A DNA stretch of 64,000 bases, from assembly GCF_029911635.1 (NCBI RefSeq), contig NZ_JARYTI010000006.1:1-64000 (forward strand). Direction: 5' to 3'. The notes under the pieces were generated by a model. It ran no database searches and was not told where the DNA came from. It saw only the letters and a program-made list of their open reading frames with translations. This document shows, in pieces, positions 25,025-32,427 of this stretch (its first letter is position 1; each line of letters starts with the position of its first letter). The position numbers and the translations under genes were made by a program. The stretch is from Sphingomonas sp. AR_OL41 (GTDB lineage Bacteria; Pseudomonadota; Alphaproteobacteria; Sphingomonadales; Sphingomonadaceae).

Positions 25025-25258
25025 TTAGGCGGCCAGGTCGAGGACGAGCTGATCGTCGCACATTAAATCATGTGCTTCGGGCTCCTGCGCGGCCTCGATC
25101 GTGCGCAGAGCCGCGACCAGCTTCGGCGCGCCCCAATAGGTGGCGGCGCCGAGCAGCTGATCGGTCTCGGTATAGCCGCTGCCCGGCGCCTGGCGCGCGC
25201 GCCGGTCGAGCAGCTGCTCTATGCGCTCCATCACCTCGCGGATCTCGGGCGAGATCAT
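25025..25258 (-). CDS. Small prophage protein, function unknown
   Basis: The 77-residue product reads MISPEIREVMERIEQLLDRRA, then GYTETDQLLGAATYWGAPKLVAALRTIEAAQ, predicted largely helical. The ATG at 25258 overlaps the upstream stop (ATGA) and is preferred to a GTG two codons earlier. No family is recognised. It is in the lysogeny-side block next to a YozE-like gene. Confidence 0.6.
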   Translation of the reverse strand: MISPEIREVMERIEQLLDRRARQAPGSGYTETDQLLGAATYWGAPKLVAALRTIEAAQEPEAHDLMCDDQLVLDLAA

Positions 25259-25494
25259 ACGCACAGCCAGTCCAGCTCGGCCTCTTCAAGCGCGAGATGC
25301 ATGTCGCCATCGGCCTGCAGCTGGTTGAGCCGCTTCGATACGGCCTGGACGTCGCCGTCCTTGGGAAACTGGCGGTCGCCGGCGGCAGCCTGCGCAAGCT
25401 CGGCGATCGCGCCGCTACCGCTCGCCTGGGCGAGCAGCCAGCGGCCAAAGGCGGGCTTGGGTTTACGGTACCGAACGTGGTCGGCGCTGAGCAT
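25255..25494 (-). CDS. YozE/SAM-like small protein
   Basis: The 79-residue product contains KPAFGRWLLAQASGSGAIAELAQAA, then DRQFPKDGDVQAVSKRL and a final DMHLALEEAELDWL. This pattern of a W-LL start, IxxLAxxAxxDxxFP and a Trp near the end is that of the YozE SAM-like fold. The molecular role of this fold is unknown. It overlaps the next gene by four bases. Confidence 0.6.
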   Translation of the reverse strand: MLSADHVRYRKPKPAFGRWLLAQASGSGAIAELAQAAAGDRQFPKDGDVQAVSKRLNQLQADGDMHLALEEAELDWLCV

Positions 25495-25554
25495 GATCGT
25501 TCTCCTCGACTCGAAGTCGAATGAGAACAGAAAGGGAACGAAATTGCAAGGCGC

Positions 25555-25974
25555 CTAGGCGCCGAGGTCCTCGCTTGTGGCGCAATCGACGTGGCCGAGG
25601 CTGGCGGCTCTGAAGTCTCCCGACTGAACCCGGGCGATGTCGACCACCCGGACGTCGGTGTGCGCGCCTACCAGCTTCTGCTCGGCGAGCAGCGTGCAGA
25701 CATATTGGGCGTAGCCGCGCCGAGACGTGCCATCGTCATGCACCGCGACAGTCCAGGCGACGCGAGCCGGCCCGGCCTGATACATCACGTCGCCCACCTT
25801 GGGCTCTGCCAACAGCGCCTTCTTCATCGCCGCGATTCTGGGCGCATCGAACCCCGGCTGCGCGGCGAGCTGGGGACGCGCCGCGGGTGACGGCGCAGCA
25901 GCGGTAGGCGTCGGCGCCGGCGCGCTGCAGGCAGCGACCAGGAGGAACAGCGGCAACGCCGAGCGTACGTTCAT
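25555..25974 (-). CDS. Prophage-encoded lipoprotein
   Basis: The 139-residue product has a lipoprotein signal (LPLFLLVAAC, with the Cys at about residue 16), a Pro/Ala/Thr-rich linker and a small globular part with two Cys residues (YVCTLLAEQK and GHVDCATS). It should be anchored to a membrane facing the periplasm. Its start is a few bases after the repressor stop on the same strand, so it is probably expressed in the lysogen. That fits a lysogenic-conversion role such as superinfection exclusion, which is inference. Confidence 0.65.
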   Translation of the reverse strand: MNVRSALPLFLLVAACSAPAPTPTAAAPSPAARPQLAAQPGFDAPRIAAMKKALLAEPKVGDVMYQAGPARVAWTVAVHDDGTSRRGYAQYVCTLLAEQKLVGAHTDVRVVDIARVQSGDFRAASLGHVDCATSEDLGA

Positions 25975-25978
25975 CACC

Positions 25979-26671
25979 TCACACCTTCCGTCCGATGAAG
26001 ATCACCCTGCCCACGACGTTGACTTCCTCGTGGTGCGCCTGGTCGGGCGGCACGCGATCATTGTCCGACAGGATATGCACAATCTCGCCGCGAACGCGAA
26101 TCCGCTTGATCATCGCGATGTCGCCGACCGTCAGCGCCCAGAAAGCATCCTGCTCGCGGATGGTGCGCTGGCCGCGGTCGATCATCACCATGTCGCCGTC
26201 CTGAATAGTCGGCTGCATCGAATCGCCGCGACCGCGGGCGATGGTCAGCATCGAGGGCGGCGAACTGGTGATCGACTCTACCCAGGCGCGTGGGAAGTAA
26301 TGGGTCTGAAGATCGACGGGCCCGTCGCTGAAGGTGCCGCCCATGCCATAGGCGAGATCGATCTCCCGGATCGCGACCAGGTCCATCTCGCCTGCCGCAT
26401 CCGATCCGAGCAGGCGATCCACAGACGTGGATAGCGCCGCCGCTATTCTGAGCAGCGCCGTGATCGGGATCGGCCGCTTCCCCTTCCAGTAATTCCCTAG
26501 TGTGGAGGTGGCGATGTCCGCCTTCTCCGCGACGTCGGCCTGGGTAACGCCCAGCTCGGATGCACGAACGCGGATTCGCAAAGCGATTTCAGCTACGAAT
26601 GTGTCTTGATCATCCACGTTTGTGGCGTTACTCACCACATTTGTGGATATGTCACTCGGAGCCTCGACCAT
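25979..26671 (-). CDS. Phage repressor, XRE helix-turn-helix plus S24 peptidase-like domain
   Basis: The protein (230 residues from ATG 26671) has an HTH at LGVTQADVAEKADIATSTLGNYWKG and a LexA/CI-like S24 domain with Ser in GRGDSMQPTIQDGD and Lys in GDIAMIKRI. It should keep the prophage silent and may self-cleave on SOS induction, unlike the Mu c protein. The start is uncertain: ATG 26671 would place operators at 26614 and 26635 inside the coding region, and GTG codons at 26638, 26635 or 26617 are alternatives. It is divergent from the ner-like gene. Confidence 0.88.
   Translation of the reverse strand: MVEAPSDISTNVVSNATNVDDQDTFVAEIALRIRVRASELGVTQADVAEKADIATSTLGNYWKGKRPIPITALLRIAAALSTSVDRLLGSDAAGEMDLVAIREIDLAYGMGGTFSDGPVDLQTHYFPRAWVESITSSPPSMLTIARGRGDSMQPTIQDGDMVMIDRGQRTIREQDAFWALTVGDIAMIKRIRVRGEIVHILSDNDRVPPDQAHHEEVNVVGRVIFIGRKV
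26419..26430. promoter_or_regulatory. Repressor-type dyad, CCACA-GA-CGTGG
   Basis: One mismatch separates this site from the CCACA-NN-TGTGG consensus of the three sites at 26614, 26635 and 26872. It lies inside the repressor coding region, so it could be an auxiliary site or chance. Confidence 0.35.
26606..26646 (+). promoter_or_regulatory. Early control region with two repressor-type operators
   Basis: Dyads CCACG-TT-TGTGG (26614-26625) and CCACA-TT-TGTGG (26635-26646) lie with centres 21 bp apart, two helical turns, between the repressor core and ner. TTGATC at 26606 and TACTCA at 26629, 17 bp apart, are weak candidates for the early rightward promoter. The first dyad would then sit in the spacer and the second at the transcription start. 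Confidence 0.55.
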
Positions 26672-26939
26672 GTCAGTCACGACCCTCCATCCTGAGGAGG
26701 TACGCGCACGGCTGCGCATTGTTCATGGATCGCTTGAGGCCTTCGCCGATAGCCGGAAGATCAAAAGCCAGCTCGTGCGGGACCTGCTGCGCGGGCAATC
26801 GAGCACCGCACATCCCATTGTCGCCGAGGCGTTGGGCTTCGAACCTGATCAACTGAAAATCTCTCGCCGCTCCACAGTTGTGGAGCGGCATAGCAACGCG
26901 GCGCCTAAGGCGCACCGTCTAAATGCGGCGGCGCGCTAG
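26670..26939 (+). CDS. Ner/Nlp-like DNA-binding protein
   Basis: The 89-residue protein resembles Mu Ner: LHPEEVRARLRIVHGSLEAFA, then a helix-turn-helix IKSQLVRDLLRGQSSTAHPIVAEALGFEPDQL. In Mu, Ner negatively regulates early transcription and opposes the repressor. The ATG at 26670 has CGGAG about ten bases upstream. It overlaps the proposed repressor ATG back to back. A 22-bp palindromic operator lies in its 3' part. Confidence 0.75.
   Translation: MSVTTLHPEEVRARLRIVHGSLEAFADSRKIKSQLVRDLLRGQSSTAHPIVAEALGFEPDQLKISRRSTVVERHSNAAPKAHRLNAAAR
26867..26888. promoter_or_regulatory. Extended perfect palindrome around CCACA-GT-TGTGG
   Basis: Ten-bp perfect arms (CCGCTCCACA and its complement) flank a 2-base centre, inside the 3' end of the ner-like gene and 54 bp before the ParB-like gene. 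The core is the same as the operators at 26614 and 26635. It could let the repressor or Ner act as a roadblock on the early operon. Confidence 0.55.
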
Positions 26940-26941
26940 AC

Positions 26942-27883
26942 ATGGCGAGCGCCCCCGCAAACCCGCACGCGGTCGAAATCGCCGGCGAGATCGTAATCCT
27001 GCCCGTCGATCAGATCACGATCGGCGAACGCCTTCGGGCAATCGATGACGTCTGGGCGATGGCGCTCGGCCAGGTCATGGCCCGCGAGGGACAGCAGACC
27101 GCGATCGAAGTCTGCCGTCTTCATGGGAAGCCCGGTTGGCAGCTGGTCGCCGGTGCGCACCGGCTGACTGGCGCCCGTCTGGTAGGCATGGAATTTATCG
27201 AGGCGCGCGAGGTGTCGCCCTCGGACGCGCATCGGCGCATGCGCGAGGTATCCGAGAACCTCTGGCATCGCGGTCTCGAGCCGATCGATCGGGCAGCCTT
27301 CATCGCCGAGCTGGTGACGATCCATAAGCTGCGCATCGGCATCGATCCCACAAAGGATGGCCGCGCCGCGTCGGCCGCGGTTCGCTGGAGCAAGGCGATC
27401 AAGGCCGAGGCCGACGATGCAACGGCAACGCTTGCCACTGCATATGGTTGGACCGCCGAGATCGGCGAGCAACTCGGTCTGTCGGCGCGAACAGTGCGCG
27501 ACGATTTGTTTCTGTTTCGACGCCTTTTGCCTTCCAGCCTGGCCCGCCTTCGCGAGCATCGTCACCCGGTGGCGACGAATGCTAGCCAGCTGCGCGCGCT
27601 CGCCAAGCTCGAAGGGCGCGAGCAGGAAGCGGTTGTCGATTTCCTCGTCTGGCCTGGCATGTCGTTTGGGCATCCGGTGCCGAAAACGGTCGCCGAGGCG
27701 CTCGCCTACCAACGGAAAAGCCCCGCCGGTGCCAAGTCAGCGGCCGACCCCGAGGCAAAGCGCCTCGGCACGTTCCTGGCCACCTTTGGGCGGATGTCGC
27801 TGGCCGAGAAGAAGGGCGCTCTGGCGCACCTCGCCGAGCAGCTGCCCGCAGGCTTCAAGATCATCAATGAGGAGGACGCATGA
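26942..27883 (+). CDS. ParB/Srx-fold nuclease-domain protein
   Basis: The 313-residue protein has a ParB N-terminal-like domain: IVILPVDQITIGERLRAIDD, a GWQLVAGAHRLTGARLVG box and REVSENLWHRGLEPIDRAAFIAELV. A ParB-like HTH follows (YGWTAEIGEQLGLSARTVRDDLFLFRRL). Such proteins are common in early regions of Mu-like phages of the B3/D3112 group, where they may aid DNA handling or control. No parA or parS-like repeat array is seen, so partition is unlikely. Confidence 0.82.
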   Translation: MASAPANPHAVEIAGEIVILPVDQITIGERLRAIDDVWAMALGQVMAREGQQTAIEVCRLHGKPGWQLVAGAHRLTGARLVGMEFIEAREVSPSDAHRRMREVSENLWHRGLEPIDRAAFIAELVTIHKLRIGIDPTKDGRAASAAVRWSKAIKAEADDATATLATAYGWTAEIGEQLGLSARTVRDDLFLFRRLLPSSLARLREHRHPVATNASQLRALAKLEGREQEAVVDFLVWPGMSFGHPVPKTVAEALAYQRKSPAGAKSAADPEAKRLGTFLATFGRMSLAEKKGALAHLAEQLPAGFKIINEEDA

Positions 27884-28026
27884 TGCGCATTCCGGAATGG
27901 CGCTCGCCGCAGACGGGCAGCACCCTGATCGAGCGTTTGATGGTGGCGGCCTTGCTACCGGTCAGCCTCGGGATCTACGCCGCAGTCTATTACGGCGCCC
28001 GCGCGCTGGGGCTGGTGTGGCTGTGA
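27883..28026 (+). CDS. Small single-pass membrane protein
   Basis: The 47-residue peptide has a hydrophobic helix (MVAALLPVSLGIYAAVYYGA) after a polar start. The ATG at 27883 has GGAGG seven bases upstream; ATG 27880, overlapping the ParB stop, is an alternative. Its stop overlaps the next gene's GTG. Function is unknown. Confidence 0.55.
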   Translation: MRIPEWRSPQTGSTLIERLMVAALLPVSLGIYAAVYYGARALGLVWL

Positions 28027-28535
28027 CGCCGATCGAGGTCCGCGCACTGGAGTTCGTCCGCGACTTCATCGACACTCGCGGCTTCGCGCCATCGCTGGTC
28101 GAGATCGCCAAGGAACTGGAGGTCTCGCGCCCGCGCGTCACCCAGCTGGTCAAGGCGCTGGTCGATCAGGGGCAGCTGACCAAAGAGGGCCGGAAGTGGC
28201 GCTCGCTGGAGATCGTCGGCGTGACCGACCTTCGCGCGGTGCCGACATCGCGCCTGCAGGCCGAGCTGGGCCGGCGCGGCGTCAACCTGAGCGCGCTGGC
28301 GGTACCGGAGACGCGCAGCTGGTCGCGCCACGCGGTGACCTGCGCAGTCGATAGCTGCGATATCGTCGTGAAACGCGGCCACCTGATGTGCCGGACGCAT
28401 TGGTTCGCGGTGCCCTACGCGATGCAGGAAGGCATGAAGCTGGCGAATAGCGCCGGCGACGGCGCGACCTATCAGGACCTCTTCTGGCGCGCCAAAGAGA
28501 TCGCGGCCCGCGCGACGGCGAGGAAGGTGGCATGA
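28023..28535 (+). CDS. LexA-type winged-helix protein with C-terminal Cys/His cluster
   Basis: Residues 1 to about 62 match the LexA DNA-binding domain (ALEFVRDFIDTRGFAPSLVEIAKELEVSRPRVTQLVKALVDQG). The LexA peptidase domain is absent. Instead, the rest of the 170 residues includes CAVDSCDIVVKRGHLMCRTHW, a C-x5-C-x8-H-x2-C-x2-H cluster that could bind zinc. It is probably an early transcriptional regulator, perhaps targeting SOS-box-like sites. The start is GTG 28023, overlapping the previous stop. Confidence 0.7.
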   Translation: MTPIEVRALEFVRDFIDTRGFAPSLVEIAKELEVSRPRVTQLVKALVDQGQLTKEGRKWRSLEIVGVTDLRAVPTSRLQAELGRRGVNLSALAVPETRSWSRHAVTCAVDSCDIVVKRGHLMCRTHWFAVPYAMQEGMKLANSAGDGATYQDLFWRAKEIAARATARKVA

Positions 28536-28783
28536 GCCTCACCCCGCCACCCTCGGGCCACGGACTCAGCCCGCGCGAACAGCAGATCATCGATCTGGAC
28601 GAGGCCGGCGTGCCGGTGAGCGAGATCGCGCGGCGGCTTCAGCTCAAGCCGCGCCACGTCTCCCGCACGATCAAAATGTACGACGGCAGCATGAGCGTGA
28701 ACGAGCGGTTCGACGCGATGGTCGTCGCCGGTACGATCGCACTCGCGAACGCCTGCGCGCAGACCGGCAAGGTGTTCGCGTGA
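28532..28783 (+). CDS. Small helix-turn-helix protein (sigma region 4-like)
   Basis: The 83-residue product contains LSPREQQIIDLDEAGVPVSEIARRLQLKPRHVSRTIKMYDG, a helix-turn-helix like those of sigma-70 region 4 or LuxR. The C-terminal half is a short helix. It overlaps both neighbours in the early operon. DNA binding is likely; the target is unknown. Confidence 0.6.
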   Translation: MSLTPPPSGHGLSPREQQIIDLDEAGVPVSEIARRLQLKPRHVSRTIKMYDGSMSVNERFDAMVVAGTIALANACAQTGKVFA

Positions 28784-28995
28784 TGGGTGCGCCAGACACC
28801 GCCGGTCGCCTGGCCAAGCACAATGCCGAGATGCGGCGCGCGATCGCCGATGGCGTCTCGCTGGTCGAGGCGCGGCGCCGGATCGCCCAGGACGCCTCGC
28901 GCGATGCGAACGCTCGCCTCGCGGCGCGCCAGTGCGGCAGCTACATTTCCCGTCGCGATCGCGGCGAACTCCCCGAGCAATGGTGGCAGCGTTGA
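28783..28995 (+). CDS. Small basic early protein, unknown
   Basis: The 70-residue product (MGAPDTAGRLAKHNAEMRRA and GVSLVEARRRIAQDASRD, ending GELPEQWWQR) is helical and basic. The ATG at 28783 immediately follows GTG 28780, which overlaps the previous stop and could also serve. No family is recognised. Confidence 0.5.
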   Translation: MGAPDTAGRLAKHNAEMRRAIADGVSLVEARRRIAQDASRDANARLAARQCGSYISRRDRGELPEQWWQR

Positions 28996-29177
28996 GGCGC
29001 GGCTCTCATCCGCCGCGCATCGCGCCGCCCAGCCTGCGCATGCCGCGTGAGACGGTGACGCCTGAAACGGTGGGCCGCTTCCTGTGTCTCGCCGAGCAGC
29101 TGCAGGCGCGCGGCGAAAGCGCACCCGCACCGATGAAATCCGTCAATCCTAAGGGGGACCGTCGCGATGGCCGATGA
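28980..29177 (+). CDS. Possible small early protein
   Basis: The 65-codon frame starts inside the previous gene (16-bp overlap) and ends inside the next. The second half (RETVTPETVGRFLCLAEQLQARGES) looks protein-like; the first half is Arg/Pro-rich. A shorter start at ATG 29040 is possible. Support is only the open frame and the lack of another gene here. Confidence 0.4.
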   Translation: MVAALRRGSHPPRIAPPSLRMPRETVTPETVGRFLCLAEQLQARGESAPAPMKSVNPKGDRRDGR

Positions 29178-29412
29178 AGCTGAGATCGCCTTCGACGTGT
29201 CGCAGGCCCTTGTGGAGCGCGGGCTCGCCGGGATTGCGCGCGCGCTTCCGCCCGGTGTCGCCGGGGTGTGCGCCGAATGCGGCGAGAACATGCCGCGCCT
29301 GGTCGGTGGCCGATGCGGCTTCTGTCGCGACGGCCGCTTCCGCCCGCCTCCTTCTTCGAATCCCGCATTCCGGCCCAGCCGGTTTCACCCGCGCAGATCA
29401 GCGCACCATTGA
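29167..29412 (+). CDS. DksA/TraR-type C4 zinc-finger protein
   Basis: The 81-residue protein starts MADEAEIAFDVSQALVERGL and carries CAECGENMPRLVGGRCGFC, the C-x2-C, x11, C-x2-C finger of the TraR/DksA short form found in many phages and plasmids. TraR-like proteins bind the RNA polymerase secondary channel and change promoter output without ppGpp. It may shift host transcription during early infection. Confidence 0.75.
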   Translation: MADEAEIAFDVSQALVERGLAGIARALPPGVAGVCAECGENMPRLVGGRCGFCRDGRFRPPPSSNPAFRPSRFHPRRSAHH

Positions 29413-29423
29413 AGGAGATTGCC

Positions 29424-29753
29424 GTGACGAAGCCGATTACACCAACATCGAAAGCGATCAGCGTACCTGCGAAGGACGCGGTGCTTAGGGCGATCGAGGC
29501 CGTCGCGGAGAAGTTCGATCTGCCGCTCGGCCAAGCGGCGATCAAGCTGATCGAGGATGGCCTTGAGCGCGAAACTGCGACCGCCGAGGCCGCTCTTTCG
29601 ACCCTGGCAGACTTCGGCACTGGCGAGCTGCTCGACGAACTGCGCGAGCGCATGGACCGCTCAGATGATCAAGCCGTCGTCGACACGGCGGTCGCTCATG
29701 CCGAAGCGGCTGAAGCCAAGCTGGCGGCCCTGCGCGAGTTGATCGCAGGCTGA
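29424..29753 (+). CDS. Early protein, unknown
   Basis: The 109-residue product has an N-terminal segment ISVPAKDAVLRAIEAVAEKFDLPLGQAAIKLIEDGL that could form a helical bundle, then a long acidic helix (LLDELRERMDRSDDQAVVDTAVAHAEAAEAKLAALRELI). The GTG at 29424 has AGGAG seven bases upstream. I do not recognise the family. Confidence 0.6.
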   Translation: MTKPITPTSKAISVPAKDAVLRAIEAVAEKFDLPLGQAAIKLIEDGLERETATAEAALSTLADFGTGELLDELRERMDRSDDQAVVDTAVAHAEAAEAKLAALRELIAG

Positions 29754-30016
29754 TGCCGATCGACCCGCGCATCCAGGCGGCGCTTGACCGCCCTCTGAAC
29801 GGCAAGCGCACGCTCCGCTTCCGTATGGTGCGCGGGTACGTCGCGGCGCCCGGTACCGGGCCGATCGGCGAGACGTGCCATACCTGCCGGCATGCCGAGC
29901 CGCTCGGCTGCGACAGGCGCGAATGGATTTGTGGGCCGGTCGGTGACCACACGCTGAAGATCGACCGTTCGACCAAGGCATGCTCGCGCTGGGAGCGCTC
30001 TAAGCATGCCCGCTAA
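29753..30016 (+). CDS. Small Cys-rich early protein
   Basis: The 87-residue product contains CHTCRHAEPLGCDRREWIC and a later CSRWE, five Cys residues in a C-x2-C, C, C, C pattern suggesting a zinc knuckle. It is coupled to the previous gene by TGATG and overlaps the next by 11 bases. Function is unknown. Confidence 0.6.
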   Translation: MPIDPRIQAALDRPLNGKRTLRFRMVRGYVAAPGTGPIGETCHTCRHAEPLGCDRREWICGPVGDHTLKIDRSTKACSRWERSKHAR

Positions 30017-30464
30017 GCATCGCCCCGATCCTCGCCAGATCGACCTGTTCACGTCGACGCGCCCGCTATCGGGCCCGGCGGCGCATGCGGGCGTCGAGGC
30101 GTGGGTCGCGGCCGAGGTCGCGACGATGCTCAAGGATGACGTGCGCAGCCGCGAGGAGATCGCCGGCGCGGTGTCGGCCGCGATCGGCGAGGACGTCTCG
30201 CGCTGGATGCTCGACGCCTATGCGTCGCCCGCACGCGACACGCACAACATCAGCTTCGGCAAGGCGATCGCGTTGATGTCGGTCACGGAGAATTGCGCTC
30301 TGCTCGAAGAGGCCGCGCATCGCCTGGGCGGTCGCATCCTGTGGGGCGACGAAATCCACGCTGCACGGCTCGGCCACCTGCAGGCCCAGCGCGACCGGCT
30401 CGACGCCGAAATCAAGAAATTGCGCACCCATGCGCAGCCTATCGAGAGGAACCGGGACGCGTGA
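30006..30464 (+). CDS. Early phage protein upstream of transposase A, unknown
   Basis: The 152-residue product starts RPDPRQIDLFTSTRPLSG and has a helical core (DDVRSREEIAGAVSAAIGEDVSRWMLDAYASPARD) and a C-terminal coiled-coil-like helix (LGHLQAQRDRLDAEIKKL). The middle looks like a helix-turn-helix pairing with DNA, but the call is not firm. Its stop overlaps the GTG of the transposase gene. Confidence 0.6.
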   Translation: MPAKHRPDPRQIDLFTSTRPLSGPAAHAGVEAWVAAEVATMLKDDVRSREEIAGAVSAAIGEDVSRWMLDAYASPARDTHNISFGKAIALMSVTENCALLEEAAHRLGGRILWGDEIHAARLGHLQAQRDRLDAEIKKLRTHAQPIERNRDA

Positions 30465-32407
30465 AGCCTGCGGGGGGAAAGACCTGGTTTACCGCTGCCG
30501 AGCTGGCCGAGCTTTCATTGCCCGGCCTGCCGAAGGCGAAGCGCAAGATCAACGAGCGCGCCCAGGTCGAGGGGTGGGCGTTTCGCACCGATGCCGCGGG
30601 CCTGCCGCTGTGCAGGCCGCGCCAGGGGCGTGGCGGTGGTCTCGAATATCACATGGACATTCTGCCGGCTGCGGCGCGCGCCTCGCTCGCCTCGCGCGGT
30701 GTGTCGATCGTCGCCGACGTTCGCCCGGTACCGGAAAGCGGCGCCTCGTCGCGCTGGCGCTGGTTCGAAGGGCTCAACGACGACGCCAAGGCTAAGGCCA
30801 AGCATCGCGCCGGCGTCGTCGCGAGTGTCGATGCCTATGTCCGCGCCGGCCTGACGCGCTCCGCGGCGGTCGCCACGGTCTCCGCGCGGGCCAGCGTGTC
30901 GCCGGCGACGCTGTGGAGCTGGCTGGCGATGATCGACGGCGTAGCGCCGGCCGATCGGCTGCCGTTCCTCGCGCCGCAGCACAAGGGCGGCGGCACCGAA
31001 TCCGATGTCGATGCGACGGTGTGGCAGTATCTGCTCTCCGATTACCTCCGCCCCGAAAAACCGACCTGGTCGAGTTGCTATCGCCGCGCGACCGAGATGG
31101 CGACGTCGATCGGCGTCACCCTGCCGCACCAGAAGACGCTGCAACGCAAGCTGGAGCGCGAGGTCGATGGCCGGTTGATCATCGCCCAGCGCGAAGGCGC
31201 CGATGCCCTGCGCCGCGCGATGCCGCCACAGCAGCGCAGCGTGATGGACCTTCACGCGCTGGAAGCGGTCAATATCGACGGCCACAAGTTCGACGTGTTC
31301 GTGCGCTGGCCGGATGGTCGCGTGGGCCGGCCGCTGATGGTCGCGATTCAGGACCTTTACAGCCGGAAGATGCTGGCCTGGCGGATCGACGAGAGCGAGT
31401 CGGCGCTCGCCACGCGCATGGTGTTCGGCGATCTCTTCCGGAACTGGGGCATCCCGAAAAAGTGCCTGCTCGACAATGGCCGGGCGTTCGCCAGCAAGAT
31501 GATCACCGGCGGCGCGAAGACGCGTTTCCGCTTCAAGATCAAGGACGAGGAGCCGACCGGCGTCCTGACGGCACTCGGCGTCGAGATCCATTTCGCGCTG
31601 CCCTATCGCGGCCAGTCGAAGCCGATCGAGCGTGCCTTCCGGGACATGTGCGACGCGATCGCGAAGCATCCGGCCTTTGCCGGCGCCTATACGGGCAACA
31701 GCCCCGACGCGAAGCCCGAGAATTACGGCAGCAAGGCGATCCCGATCGAGGATTTCCGCCGCATGGTCGATGCGTGCCTGGCGGAGCATAACCGGCGCGA
31801 GGGGCGTCGCACCGAGACCGCCCAGGGCCGCAGCTTCGACGCGACCTTCGCCGAATCCTATGCCGTCGCGCCGATCGGCAAGGCCACGCCCGAGCAGCTG
31901 CGCCTGACACTGCTGACGGCCGAAGATCGCCCGGTCGATCGGCAGACCTCGGTCATCACGCTGGAGGGCAACCGCTACTGGACGCCTGAACTGTCGGCCT
32001 ATGCCGGCAAGCGCGTCGTGGTGCGCTTCGACCCCGACAATCTGCACGGCGAAGTCCATGTCTACACCCGCGAGGGCCGCTTCATCGCGACCGCGCCGGT
32101 GATCGCGGCAGTCGGTTTCTTCGACAAGGCGGCGGCCGGCGCACGGCGCAAGCTGGAGGGCGGCGCCCGCAAGCTCGCCCGCGATCTCGCCGCCCAGCAC
32201 GAGCTGCTCAAGGCGTCCGATATCGCCGCGATGCTCCCCGCCTATGAGGACGAGGCGCCCGCGCCCCAGCCGACCGTGGTGCGGCCGGTGCGGCATCGCG
32301 GCCAGGCCGTCGCTCTGCGCCAGGAGCGCGTCGAGCAGGCAGCCAACCAAGCAGGAATTCTCGACCGCATGGCGGCCGGAATCACGCGGCTTCACGCCGT
32401 TAAATAG
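30461..32407 (+). CDS. Mu-type transposase A (DDE)
   Basis: The 648-residue protein has an N-terminal MuA-like DNA-binding start (KTWFTAAELAELSLPGLP, then NERAQVEGWAFR), further winged-helix domains, an RNase-H-like core with D273 (NIDGHKFD), D338 (LLDNGRAF) and E390 (GQSKPIERAFRD), and a C-terminal beta-barrel plus tail that would contact the ATPase. It joins prophage ends to target DNA during replicative transposition. The GTG at 30461 overlaps the previous stop and has GAGAGGA upstream. All three catalytic residues are intact. Confidence 0.93.
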   Translation: MKPAGGKTWFTAAELAELSLPGLPKAKRKINERAQVEGWAFRTDAAGLPLCRPRQGRGGGLEYHMDILPAAARASLASRGVSIVADVRPVPESGASSRWRWFEGLNDDAKAKAKHRAGVVASVDAYVRAGLTRSAAVATVSARASVSPATLWSWLAMIDGVAPADRLPFLAPQHKGGGTESDVDATVWQYLLSDYLRPEKPTWSSCYRRATEMATSIGVTLPHQKTLQRKLEREVDGRLIIAQREGADALRRAMPPQQRSVMDLHALEAVNIDGHKFDVFVRWPDGRVGRPLMVAIQDLYSRKMLAWRIDESESALATRMVFGDLFRNWGIPKKCLLDNGRAFASKMITGGAKTRFRFKIKDEEPTGVLTALGVEIHFALPYRGQSKPIERAFRDMCDAIAKHPAFAGAYTGNSPDAKPENYGSKAIPIEDFRRMVDACLAEHNRREGRRTETAQGRSFDATFAESYAVAPIGKATPEQLRLTLLTAEDRPVDRQTSVITLEGNRYWTPELSAYAGKRVVVRFDPDNLHGEVHVYTREGRFIATAPVIAAVGFFDKAAAGARRKLEGGARKLARDLAAQHELLKASDIAAMLPAYEDEAPAPQPTVVRPVRHRGQAVALRQERVEQAANQAGILDRMAAGITRLHAVK

Positions 32408-32427
32408 TCCCCAACTGGAGCCTTCCC

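Noticed and set aside
24679..25524. Plus-strand frame opposite the small lysogeny-side genes
   Set aside because: The three minus-strand genes overlap by ATGA or lie adjacent and include a YozE-like pattern; the plus frame has no recognisable protein character.
26942..27883. Plasmid-type partition locus around the ParB-like gene
   Set aside because: No ParA gene or parS-like repeat cluster is nearby; ParB-like proteins occur in early regions of Mu-like phages.
30515..32395. 626-codon minus-strand frame opposite transposase A
   Set aside because: It is a shadow of the transposase gene, whose DDE residues and domains are intact.
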